This document shows positions 45,217 to 52,435 of a stretch of DNA of 64,000 bases, piece after piece. Location: assembly GCF_003852525.1 (NCBI RefSeq), contig NZ_QAJL01000009.1, positions 113,285 to 177,284 of the forward strand, in the 5' to 3' direction. Within the stretch, counting starts at the first letter, position 1; the number at the start of each line of letters is the position of its first letter. The notes beneath the pieces are model-generated. The model searched no databases and had not been told where the DNA came from. It worked only from the letters and a program-made list of their open reading frames with translations. The position numbers were made by a program, and so were the translations under genes. The DNA is from Pedobacter sp. KBW06. GTDB taxonomy: Bacteria; Bacteroidota; Bacteroidia; Sphingobacteriales; Sphingobacteriaceae.

Positions 45217-48018
45217 TTATTTCATGTGTGCAGTTAAATACTTCGCAGTATAAGAAGAATTTGAGGAAACCAGGTCTTCCGGTGTTCCTTCAAAAACGAC
45301 ATTACCGCCTTTATCTCCACCTTCGGGACCGATATCGATGATCCAGTCGGCAGATTTTATCATGTCCATATTGTGCTCAATCACCAGAATCGTATTTCCT
45401 TGCTCAATCAGCGTATTCAGCGCTATTAGTAACTTTTTGATATCGTGGAAATGTAAACCTGTAGTAGGCTCATCAAAAATGAACATCGTTTTATTGGCAT
45501 TATTCCCCTTAATCAGAAACGAAGCCAGCTTGATCCGTTGTGCTTCTCCGCCCGACAAAGTATTGGAAGACTGGCCAAGATGTACATAGCCCAGACCAAC
45601 ATCTACCAATGGCTGAAGCTTAGCCATAATTTTAGGCTCGCCCTTAAAGAACTCAACCGCCTCATCGATGGTTAAATCCAAAATATCGGCTACATTCTTA
45701 TCCTGATAGGTGATATCAAGTACCTGCTGCTTAAATCTTCGGCCTCCGCATGCTTCACATGGCAGGTAAATGTCCGCCATAAACTGCATTTCGATTTTCA
45801 CTTCTCCCTCACCCTGACAAACATCGCATCGTCCGCCTTCTACGTTGAACGAAAATGCAGCTGGCTTTAGTCCGGCAGCCTTTGCACTTGGCAAAGCCGA
45901 GAAGAGCGCCCTCACATCATCCCAGGCCTTCACATAAGTCACAGGATTAGACCTCGACGACCGTCCTATCGGATTTTGATCTACCATCTCTACCTGGCTT
46001 ACCAAATCGTAGTTCCCATAAATTCCGTCGTAAGCCCCGGTTTGTTCTCCGGCATAGTTTCCTATCGCCTTTTGCAAAGCGGGATAAAGAATCTTCTTGA
46101 TTAAACTGGTTTTTCCACTTCCTGAAACACCACTTACCACAGTGAATACACCCAAAGGGAATTTCACGTCAATATTTTTAAGGTTATTCTCCCTTGCCCC
46201 TTTGATGAGTACATGGTCTTTCCATCCCCTTCTTTTGGTTGGTATCGCTATCTTTTCCGATCCGGAAAGATAACGGCCGGTAAGGCTTTTTTTGTCTTTT
46301 ATGATCTGATCATAAGTACCACTGAATACCAGGTTACCCCCATGTGTTCCAGCCTCCGGACCAATATCAATAATATGATCAGCAGCCTTCATCATCTCTT
46401 CTTCATGCTCCACGACAAGCACAGTATTTCCTACATTACGAAGCGAAAGCAATACCTCGATCAGTTTATTGGTATCCCTTGGGTGTAAACCAATACTCGG
46501 CTCATCCAGTACATATACAGAACCTACAAGACTGCTTCCTAATGAAGTTGCCAGATTAATTCTCTGTGATTCCCCACCGGATAAAGTATTAGAAAGCCTG
46601 TTTAACGTCAGGTATCCCAATCCTACATTATTAAGGTACAGCACCCGGTTGACAATCTCCGCAAGCAATCTTTTCGCAATCTTTTCATCATTTGGAGAAA
46701 GTTTCAGGTGCTCAAAGAAATCCAGGATTGTCGCCAGTGGCATCAATACCACATCTATAATTGATTTGTCATTGATCTTCACATAAGAAGCATCTTTGCG
46801 AAGTCTGGAGCCTTTACAATCCGGACAAATGGTTTTTCCTCTGTACCTGGACAACATCACCCGATATTGAATCTTGAAGGTCTGCTCTTCCAATTCTTTG
46901 AAAAAAGCATCTAAGCCTTCGAAATATTTATTCCCTGTCCAGATCAGTCTTTGTTCTTTCTCTGTCAGTTCGTTATATGGCCGGTGAATAGGGAAATTAA
47001 ACTTATCTGCATTTTTGATGAGCTTATTTAACCATTCCCGCATTTTTTCCCCACGCCATGGCGCGATGGCGTTATCATATAAGCTTTTACTCTTATCAGG
47101 AACGACAAGATCTTCATCTATTCCAATCACATTTCCATATCCTTCGCATCTTTTACATGCTCCATAAGGATTATTAAAGCTGAAAAAGTTTGGAGTAGGT
47201 TCATCAAATCGGATGTCATCCAATTCAAAACGATCACAGAAATGAGTTGATTTCCCTTCCTGTTCAACATAGAGGTCACCCTTACCCTCAAAAAATGCCG
47301 TTTGTACAGAATCCGCAATGCGGCTCAGTGTTTCCTCCTCATTGTTCACTACAATTCTGTCGATTAAAATCCTTACGGTATCCGAATCGGCCAGTTCAAA
47401 GTCAACAAAGGACTCATCTTCCAGAATATTTTCAATTTTCAGAATTTCTTCCTTATAGAAAATCCGAAGAAATCCTTTCTGAAGTAAAACCGCCAGTTCT
47501 TCTTTGATAGACCTGTTGTTATGAGGAAATAAAGGACAGAATATCGTTACCACACTCTCTGGTTCAAGTTCCGAAATGAAATCCACCACAGTACTTACCG
47601 TATCCTTCTTAACAATCTTTCCGGATACAGGAGAATAGGTTTTTCCTATTCTGGAGAATAGAAGCTTCAGATAATCATAAATCTCGGTAGAGGTTCCTAC
47701 GGTAGATCTCGGATTAGAGGTAATTACTTTTTGTTCTATGGCAATCGCCGGTGCAATTCCTTTGATATAATCTACATCCGGTTTATTCATTCTTCCCATA
47801 AACTGTCTCGCATAGGACGACAAACTCTCTACATAGCGTCGCTGACCTTCTGCATATAAAGTATCAAAAGCTAAAGAAGATTTGCCGGATCCAGACATTC
47901 CGGTAATGACTACCAGTTTATTTTTCGGAATTGCGACATCTATATTCTTCAGATTATGGACTCTGGCACCTTTTATGATTATATGTCTATGTGGATCTTT
48001 ATTGATTTCGTTATTCAT
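45217..48018 (-). CDS. uvrA: Excinuclease ABC subunit A
   Basis: The damage-recognition ATPase of nucleotide excision repair. The protein has 933 residues, the standard UvrA length. Two ABC ATPase modules are intact: Walker A 'GMSGSGKSS' (40-48) and 'GVSGSGKTS' in the second half, with LSGGE signatures in both ('NTLSGGESQRI', 'NTLSGGEAQRI'). Zinc modules show as 'CKRCEGYGN', 'CPDCKGSR', 'CDVCQGEGE' and 'CEACGGRR'. The start MNNEINKDPHRHIIIKGA is typical. lysE follows after 14 bases. Confidence 0.97.
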   Translation of the reverse strand: MNNEINKDPHRHIIIKGARVHNLKNIDVAIPKNKLVVITGMSGSGKSSLAFDTLYAEGQRRYVESLSSYARQFMGRMNKPDVDYIKGIAPAIAIEQKVITSNPRSTVGTSTEIYDYLKLLFSRIGKTYSPVSGKIVKKDTVSTVVDFISELEPESVVTIFCPLFPHNNRSIKEELAVLLQKGFLRIFYKEEILKIENILEDESFVDFELADSDTVRILIDRIVVNNEEETLSRIADSVQTAFFEGKGDLYVEQEGKSTHFCDRFELDDIRFDEPTPNFFSFNNPYGACKRCEGYGNVIGIDEDLVVPDKSKSLYDNAIAPWRGEKMREWLNKLIKNADKFNFPIHRPYNELTEKEQRLIWTGNKYFEGLDAFFKELEEQTFKIQYRVMLSRYRGKTICPDCKGSRLRKDASYVKINDKSIIDVVLMPLATILDFFEHLKLSPNDEKIAKRLLAEIVNRVLYLNNVGLGYLTLNRLSNTLSGGESQRINLATSLGSSLVGSVYVLDEPSIGLHPRDTNKLIEVLLSLRNVGNTVLVVEHEEEMMKAADHIIDIGPEAGTHGGNLVFSGTYDQIIKDKKSLTGRYLSGSEKIAIPTKRRGWKDHVLIKGARENNLKNIDVKFPLGVFTVVSGVSGSGKTSLIKKILYPALQKAIGNYAGEQTGAYDGIYGNYDLVSQVEMVDQNPIGRSSRSNPVTYVKAWDDVRALFSALPSAKAAGLKPAAFSFNVEGGRCDVCQGEGEVKIEMQFMADIYLPCEACGGRRFKQQVLDITYQDKNVADILDLTIDEAVEFFKGEPKIMAKLQPLVDVGLGYVHLGQSSNTLSGGEAQRIKLASFLIKGNNANKTMFIFDEPTTGLHFHDIKKLLIALNTLIEQGNTILVIEHNMDMIKSADWIIDIGPEGGDKGGNVVFEGTPEDLVSSNSSYTAKYLTAHMK

Positions 48019-48084
48019 TGACTTCTGGATAGAATAGTGCTAATATAACCCAAAAAATGCAATATTACCGTTTTTGGGAGGATG

Positions 48085-48092
48085 CAAAAATA
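48085..48092 (-). promoter_or_regulatory. Possible -7 box for uvrA
   Basis: CAAAAATA on the plus strand reads TATTTTTG on the minus strand, matching TAnnTTTG, about 67 bases before the uvrA start. No TTG lies at the proper distance upstream, so this rests on one box. Confidence 0.3.
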
Positions 48093-48276
48093 AGGCTCTC
48101 AGCGCAGTTTTAATTTTTTTTAACACTTTTTATATTGTATTGTAATAAAAAAATGCTTCTTTTGGAGATTCAACAGACAAACTAAACCACTAACTAACAG
48201 GAGAAATATATCGAAAAAAACATCTACTAAGTATTTTATAGCAATTAGCAGGGAACTTTTTAGTACGGATACTCCT

Positions 48277-48852
48277 ATGAAATTAGAATTATATAGTGAC
48301 CAAGACTTGGTGAAGTTATATCTTACCGGTGATGAATCGGTTTTGGAAGAACTTTTGAGAAGACATAAGTCGAAAATATACACATCTATCTATTTATTAG
48401 TAAAGGATCAATACCTCGCAGAGGATATTTTCCAGGATGCATTTATAAAAGTCATCAATACGCTCAGGTCTGGGCGCTACAATGAAGAAGGTAAATTTTT
48501 ACCCTGGGTGATGCGGATTGCGCACAATCTTGTAATCGATTATTTCAGACGTGAGAAACGGGCCCCGGTCATTACCAGTGCTGACGGAACAGACATCTTT
48601 AACCTCCTTCAGATCCATGAAGAAAGTGCAGAAGAAAAAATGCTGAGAGAACAAACGCATTTTGACCTTCGTGCAATGATTCATTTATTGCCCGACGACC
48701 AGAAGGAAGTTTTAATCATGCGTCATTATGCGGACCTCAGTTTTAAAGAAATCGCAGACCTGACCGATGTGAGTATAAACACGGCATTGGGAAGAATGCG
48801 TTACGCCTTAAGTAATCTTCGTAAGATGATGAAAGTGAAGGAAATCTCCTGA
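48277..48852 (+). CDS. ECF-type RNA polymerase sigma factor
   Basis: A 191-residue sigma-70 family protein. Region 2 includes 'LAEDIFQDAFIKVINTL' and 'FLPWVMRIAHNLVIDYFRREKR' (about 46-89). Region 4 is the helix-turn-helix 'DLSFKEIADLTDVSINTALGRMRYAL' split at about 153-178. No anti-sigma factor of the FecR type follows; the next gene encodes a 63-residue protein. The ATG at 48277 gives a standard N-terminus with 'YSDQDLVKLYLTGDESVL'. The target genes are unknown. Confidence 0.93.
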   Translation: MKLELYSDQDLVKLYLTGDESVLEELLRRHKSKIYTSIYLLVKDQYLAEDIFQDAFIKVINTLRSGRYNEEGKFLPWVMRIAHNLVIDYFRREKRAPVITSADGTDIFNLLQIHEESAEEKMLREQTHFDLRAMIHLLPDDQKEVLIMRHYADLSFKEIADLTDVSINTALGRMRYALSNLRKMMKVKEIS

Positions 48853-48918
48853 TTTTTAGTTGGATAAAATGTCCACAAAAAATTGTAGTTTAGGTTAAAA
48901 TAAATTTATAACAATAAC

Positions 48919-48934
48919 GTTTACATTAGTAAAC
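48919..48934. promoter_or_regulatory. Palindrome upstream of the 63-residue gene
   Basis: A perfect GTTTAC-ATTA-GTAAAC inverted repeat, 20 bases before the ATG of the small gene and 67 bases past the sigma factor stop. There is no T run after it, so an operator is likelier than a terminator. Confidence 0.4.
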
Positions 48935-48953
48935 ATATACTTTTTTATTGCTT

Positions 48954-49145
48954 ATGATGGAAACCTCTACTTCACTTAACAGACTAAATTGCACACAGCC
49001 AAAGCAGGAAAAACCTGCAGTTGATGCAGTTATAGAACTCGATATGATGTTCTATGACCACATCAGGCCGCAACTGGACCGCTTAACAAGAAATCCTTCC
49101 GATGAAACCATCGAGAAAATTTTAGCTTACTCCAGAGCGAAGTAA
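48954..49145 (+). CDS. Small acidic protein downstream of the sigma factor, unknown
   Basis: The protein has 63 residues from the ATG at 48954 (a second ATG follows at once). It has no signal peptide or membrane helix. The C-terminal half, 'IRPQLDRLTRNPSDETIEKILAYSRAK', is predicted to be two helices; the ending 'PSDETIEKILAYS' resembles small proteins I recall from other Bacteroidota, but I cannot name a family. The gene has its own strong terminator and a palindrome before it. The position after an ECF sigma gene suggests a regulatory link, which is inference. Confidence 0.68.
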   Translation: MMETSTSLNRLNCTQPKQEKPAVDAVIELDMMFYDHIRPQLDRLTRNPSDETIEKILAYSRAK

Positions 49146-49161
49146 TTTAAAAAACGAATTG

Positions 49162-49188
49162 AAGCTGCCCCCAAAGGGCAGCTTTTTT
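49162..49188 (+). terminator. Intrinsic terminator after the 63-residue gene
   Basis: A 9-bp GC-rich stem AAGCTGCCC / GGGCAGCTT with a 5-base loop, followed by TTTT. It begins 16 bases past the stop codon. Confidence 0.92.
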
Positions 49189-49287
49189 ATGCCCTTTTTT
49201 TCCGGTTAACTTCTGATCATTTGAACTTTAGCACTTCTTTTCTTTTTTTCCTGCCGTTTTTTTTAACCTTGTGTTAGTTCTTCTCTT

Positions 49288-49295
49288 TATATTTG
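49288..49295 (+). promoter_or_regulatory. -7 box just before nth
   Basis: TATATTTG ends 3 bases before the nth ATG. A TTG lies at 49269-49271, 16 bases upstream, which is a little short. If used, the transcript would be leaderless or nearly so. Confidence 0.4.
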
Positions 49296-49298
49296 CCT

Positions 49299-49967
49299 AT
49301 GCTCAAAAAAGACAGATACAAACTTTTTGTTGCCCACTTTTCTGCAAAACAGCCTGACGCTGAAACAGAATTACATTATAATAATCCATATCAATTACTG
49401 GTCGCAGTGATCCTGTCCGCACAGTGCACGGACAAGCGCATTAACCAGGTCACTCCGGCCTTGTTTCAACGTTTTCCAAATGCAAAAGCACTGGCTGATG
49501 TTACGCCCGATATTGTTTTTGATTATATCAAAAGCGTAAGCTATCCCAATAATAAAGCGAAGCACCTGGTTGGAATGGCGAAGATGTTATTGAACGACTT
49601 CAACAACGAGGTGCCTTCCGATATTGACCAGCTGCAAAAGATGCCAGGTGTTGGACGAAAGACAGCAAATGTGATCGCATCAGTGATTTACAATGCTCCG
49701 GCAATGGCAGTGGATACCCATGTGTTCCGGGTCTCCAGAAGAATTGGTTTATCCTCCGGAAAGACACCTTTGGCAGTCGAGAAAGAATTGGTAAAGAACC
49801 TTCCGGAAGAGACGATTCATGTGGCACACCATTGGCTGATCCTTCACGGCCGCTATGTGTGCCTGGCCAGATCGCCAAAATGCAACATTTGTGAAATAAC
49901 CAATATTTGTAAATATTTTCAACAAAACAACAAAATAACTAAAATAATTAGCGAAAAACAGGGCTAG
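49299..49967 (+). CDS. nth: Endonuclease III (DNA glycosylase/AP lyase)
   Basis: Removes oxidised pyrimidines and cuts at abasic sites. The protein has 222 residues. The helix-hairpin-helix 'MPGVGRKTANV' carries catalytic Lys121, and 'AVDTHVFRV' carries Asp139. The 4Fe-4S ligands Cys188, Cys195, Cys198 and Cys204 have the standard 6-2-5 spacing. The ATG at 49299 is preferred to a TTG two codons upstream. recA follows after 131 bases with its own promoter. Confidence 0.96.
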   Translation: MLKKDRYKLFVAHFSAKQPDAETELHYNNPYQLLVAVILSAQCTDKRINQVTPALFQRFPNAKALADVTPDIVFDYIKSVSYPNNKAKHLVGMAKMLLNDFNNEVPSDIDQLQKMPGVGRKTANVIASVIYNAPAMAVDTHVFRVSRRIGLSSGKTPLAVEKELVKNLPEETIHVAHHWLILHGRYVCLARSPKCNICEITNICKYFQQNNKITKIISEKQG

Positions 49968-49989
49968 TCAAAAAAAATACTTTTATTTC

Positions 49990-50019
49990 TTGCATTAGAA
50001 TAAACATTAGTTATATTTG
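49990..50019 (+). promoter_or_regulatory. recA promoter, Bacteroidota type
   Basis: TTG at 49990-49992 and TATATTTG at 50012-50019, 19 bases apart, an excellent match to the TTG / TAnnTTTG pattern. Transcription should begin near 50025, giving a leader of about 75 bases. A perfect palindrome starts at the last base of the -7 box. Confidence 0.8.
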
Positions 50020-50033
50020 CTAATATAATTAGC
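50019..50033. promoter_or_regulatory. Palindrome over the recA start region, possible operator
   Basis: GCTAAT-ATA-ATTAGC, a perfect 15-base palindrome that overlaps the last base of the -7 box and the probable transcription start. A related CTAA-AATAA-TTAG-type element lies at 49939-49951. It does not match the known E. coli (CTGT-N8-ACAG) or Bacillus LexA boxes. Confidence 0.5.
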
Positions 50034-50098
50034 ATGTAAGTAGAAGTTATTGATTCTTCCAACGGTAATATTTTATCTTACTCCCAGAATTTAATAAT

Positions 50099-51112
50099 AT
50101 GAGCGTAAACGCAGACAAATTAAAAGCATTACAACTTACTTTAGATAAGTTAGAGAAATCGTATGGTAAAGGTACCGTAATGAAATTAGGTGACAATGCT
50201 GTAGAGCCTATTGAATCGATTTCTACAGGATCAATTAGTTTAGATATTGCCTTAGGCATTGGTGGTGTTCCAAAAGGAAGGGTGATAGAGATCTACGGTC
50301 CTGAATCCTCCGGTAAAACGACTTTAGCCACTCATATTATTGCAGAAGCACAAAAACAGGGTGGAATTGCAGCATTCATAGATGCGGAGCATGCTTTCGA
50401 TAAAAATTATGCAAAAAAACTGGGTGTTGATGTAGATAACTTATTAATCTCTCAACCAGATAATGGAGAACAGGCACTGGAAATTGCAGATAACCTGATC
50501 AGATCGGGAGCGATAGACGTGATTGTTATTGACTCCGTTGCCGCACTTGTTCCTAAAGCAGAGATTGAAGGTGAGATGGGCGATTCCAAAATGGGATTAC
50601 AAGCCCGCTTAATGTCACAAGCCCTTCGTAAATTAACAGGAACCATTGCTAAAACAGGATGCTGCTGTATCTTCATCAACCAGTTACGTGAAAAGATTGG
50701 TGTGATGTTTGGAAACCCTGAAACAACTACCGGTGGAAATGCTTTGAAATTCTATGCTTCCGTACGTTTAGATATCCGTAGAACCTCTCAGATTAAAGAT
50801 TCTGATGAAGTTTCAGGAAACAGAGTAAAAGTAAAAATCGTAAAGAATAAAGTTGCCCCTCCATTCCGAATTGCAGAATTCGACATCATGTTTGGTGAAG
50901 GTATTTCTAAAACCGGAGAGATCATCGATTTAGGTGTAGATTTCAATATCATCAAAAAAGCAGGTTCGTGGTTCTCTTATGGAGAGACCAAACTTGGTCA
51001 GGGAAGAGATGCCGTTAAACAATTGTTATTGGATAACCCGGAACTTTCTGAAGAAATTGAAGCTAAAATCAGAGCTGAAGTAACCGGCGAAAAATTAGAA
51101 GAAAGAGCTTAA
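50099..51112 (+). CDS. recA: Recombinase RecA
   Basis: Strand-exchange ATPase of homologous recombination. The protein has 337 residues. Walker A is 'GPESSGKTT' (67-75), Walker B lies in 'DVIVIDSVAAL' (about 139-149), loop L1 is 'EGEMGDSKMGLQAR' and loop L2 includes 'GVMFGNPETTTGGNALKFY'. It ends in the usual acidic stretch 'ELSEEIEAKIRAE'. It is transcribed alone from a clear promoter and ends at a palindromic terminator. Confidence 0.98.
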   Translation: MSVNADKLKALQLTLDKLEKSYGKGTVMKLGDNAVEPIESISTGSISLDIALGIGGVPKGRVIEIYGPESSGKTTLATHIIAEAQKQGGIAAFIDAEHAFDKNYAKKLGVDVDNLLISQPDNGEQALEIADNLIRSGAIDVIVIDSVAALVPKAEIEGEMGDSKMGLQARLMSQALRKLTGTIAKTGCCCIFINQLREKIGVMFGNPETTTGGNALKFYASVRLDIRRTSQIKDSDEVSGNRVKVKIVKNKVAPPFRIAEFDIMFGEGISKTGEIIDLGVDFNIIKKAGSWFSYGETKLGQGRDAVKQLLLDNPELSEEIEAKIRAEVTGEKLEERA

Positions 51113-51123
51113 TTCTTATTCTT

Positions 51124-51153
51124 AATATAAGGAAAAGGCCTTTTCCTTATATT
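51124..51153 (+). terminator. Palindromic terminator after recA
   Basis: A perfect 30-base palindrome (AAAAGG-CCTTTT core) starting 12 bases past the recA stop, rich in T on the 3' side. Confidence 0.75.
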
Positions 51154-51210
51154 GTCATGTCCTAAAAACAGCGGGCTAATAAATAGTTGACATGCTTAAA
51201 TTTTGTGCGA

Positions 51211-51390
51211 TTACATCTTCATATATTTTGCATCTACATAGATAGCCACAATAACTGCAACGATAATCGCAGCAAGCAATACTGCTAACCCAAGATAATT
51301 TCGTTTCTTATCCTGTTTGATCAACCAAACGATAAAAACGATAAAAGGAATCAGCATTAAACCGAAAAAAATAAAACTCGTTGCACTCAT
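51211..51390 (-). CDS. 59-residue membrane protein, unknown
   Basis: Read on the minus strand from an ATG at 51390 to a TAA at 51211. It has two predicted membrane helices, 'FIFFGLMLIPFIVFIVWLI' and 'LGLAVLLAAIIVAVIVAIYV', joined by a charged turn 'KQDKKRNY', and a short tail 'DAKYMKM'. The helix-turn-helix hairpin with a positive loop supports a real inner-membrane protein. It lies 17 bases downstream of tsaD on the same strand and is probably co-transcribed with it. No family was recognised. Confidence 0.7.
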   Translation of the reverse strand: MSATSFIFFGLMLIPFIVFIVWLIKQDKKRNYLGLAVLLAAIIVAVIVAIYVDAKYMKM

Positions 51391-51407
51391 AATTCGCTGT
51401 TATTATA

Positions 51408-52409
51408 TTAAAAATTCATCCTGGATATCGGAGCAACATCCTGTTCTACAAAATCTCCGTTTAAATACTTCTGATATCCCGCAATGGCAATCATTGCTGC
51501 ATTATCCGTACAGTATTCAAAAGCAGGGATATATACATTCCAGCCAGATTCCTCTGCCCTTTCCTGCAATGCCGCTCTCAGGCCACTATTGGCCGAAACT
51601 CCACCGGCAATGGCAATCTCCTTAATTCCGTAGGCTTTTGCCGCCTTTCTCAACTTATTGAGCAGAATATGCACAATACTATATTGAACAGAGGCACAAA
51701 TATCATTCAAATGTTCCGATATAAAGTCAGGATTTTCCTTTTCTTGCTTTCTGATGAAATACAGTATTGAAGTCTTTAATCCGCTAAAACTATAATTCAA
51801 ATCTTTGATCTGAGGTTCCGGAAATTTAAATGCCAATGGATTTCCCAGTTTCGCATGTTTATCGATCAACGGACCACCCGGATAAGGAAGATTGAGGATT
51901 TTGGCCGTTTTGTCGAAAGCCTCTCCCGCTGCATCATCCAGTGTTTCTCCAACGATCTCCATATCAAAGTAATCCCTGACCAGGACAATCTGCGTATGAC
52001 CACCGGAAACTGTCAGGCATAAAAAAGGGAAAGCAGGCTTCGGTTCATCAATAAAATGAGCCAAAATATGCGCGTGCATATGATTTACAGATATCAATGG
52101 CAGATCCAGTGCCAGGGCAAAAGATTTTGCAAAGGAGACCCCAACCAACAAAGAACCTAATAAGCCCGGTCCCCGGGTAAAAGCAACTGCATTTAGCTCC
52201 TTTTTGTCTACATTAGCGTCTATTAAGGCCTGCTGTATAACAGGCACTATATTTTGTTGATGTACCCTTGAAGCTAGTTCAGGAATTACACCACCATAAT
52301 TTTCATGAATTGTTTGGTTTGCAATAACATTGGCAGTAATTTTGCCGTTGTTACAGATAGCAACCGAAGTTTCATCACAAGAAGATTCAATAGCGAGTAT
52401 TACTGGCAC
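51408..52409 (-). CDS. tsaD: tRNA threonylcarbamoyladenosine transferase TsaD
   Basis: Transfers the threonylcarbamoyl group to A37 of ANN-decoding tRNAs with TsaB and TsaE. The protein has 333 residues. 'AIESSCDETS' (6-15) opens the ASKHA fold, and the metal-binding histidines His110 and His114 lie in 'VNHMHAH'. 'GGHTQI' and 'AGGVSANSGLR' are also present. The only plausible start is a GTG at 52409, directly followed by 'PVILAIESSCDE'. It is divergent from tamB with almost no space between the two. Confidence 0.95.
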   Translation of the reverse strand: MPVILAIESSCDETSVAICNNGKITANVIANQTIHENYGGVIPELASRVHQQNIVPVIQQALIDANVDKKELNAVAFTRGPGLLGSLLVGVSFAKSFALALDLPLISVNHMHAHILAHFIDEPKPAFPFLCLTVSGGHTQIVLVRDYFDMEIVGETLDDAAGEAFDKTAKILNLPYPGGPLIDKHAKLGNPLAFKFPEPQIKDLNYSFSGLKTSILYFIRKQEKENPDFISEHLNDICASVQYSIVHILLNKLRKAAKAYGIKEIAIAGGVSANSGLRAALQERAEESGWNVYIPAFEYCTDNAAMIAIAGYQKYLNGDFVEQDVAPISRMNF

Positions 52410-52435
52410 AATGATTATAATTAAGCTACAAAACT

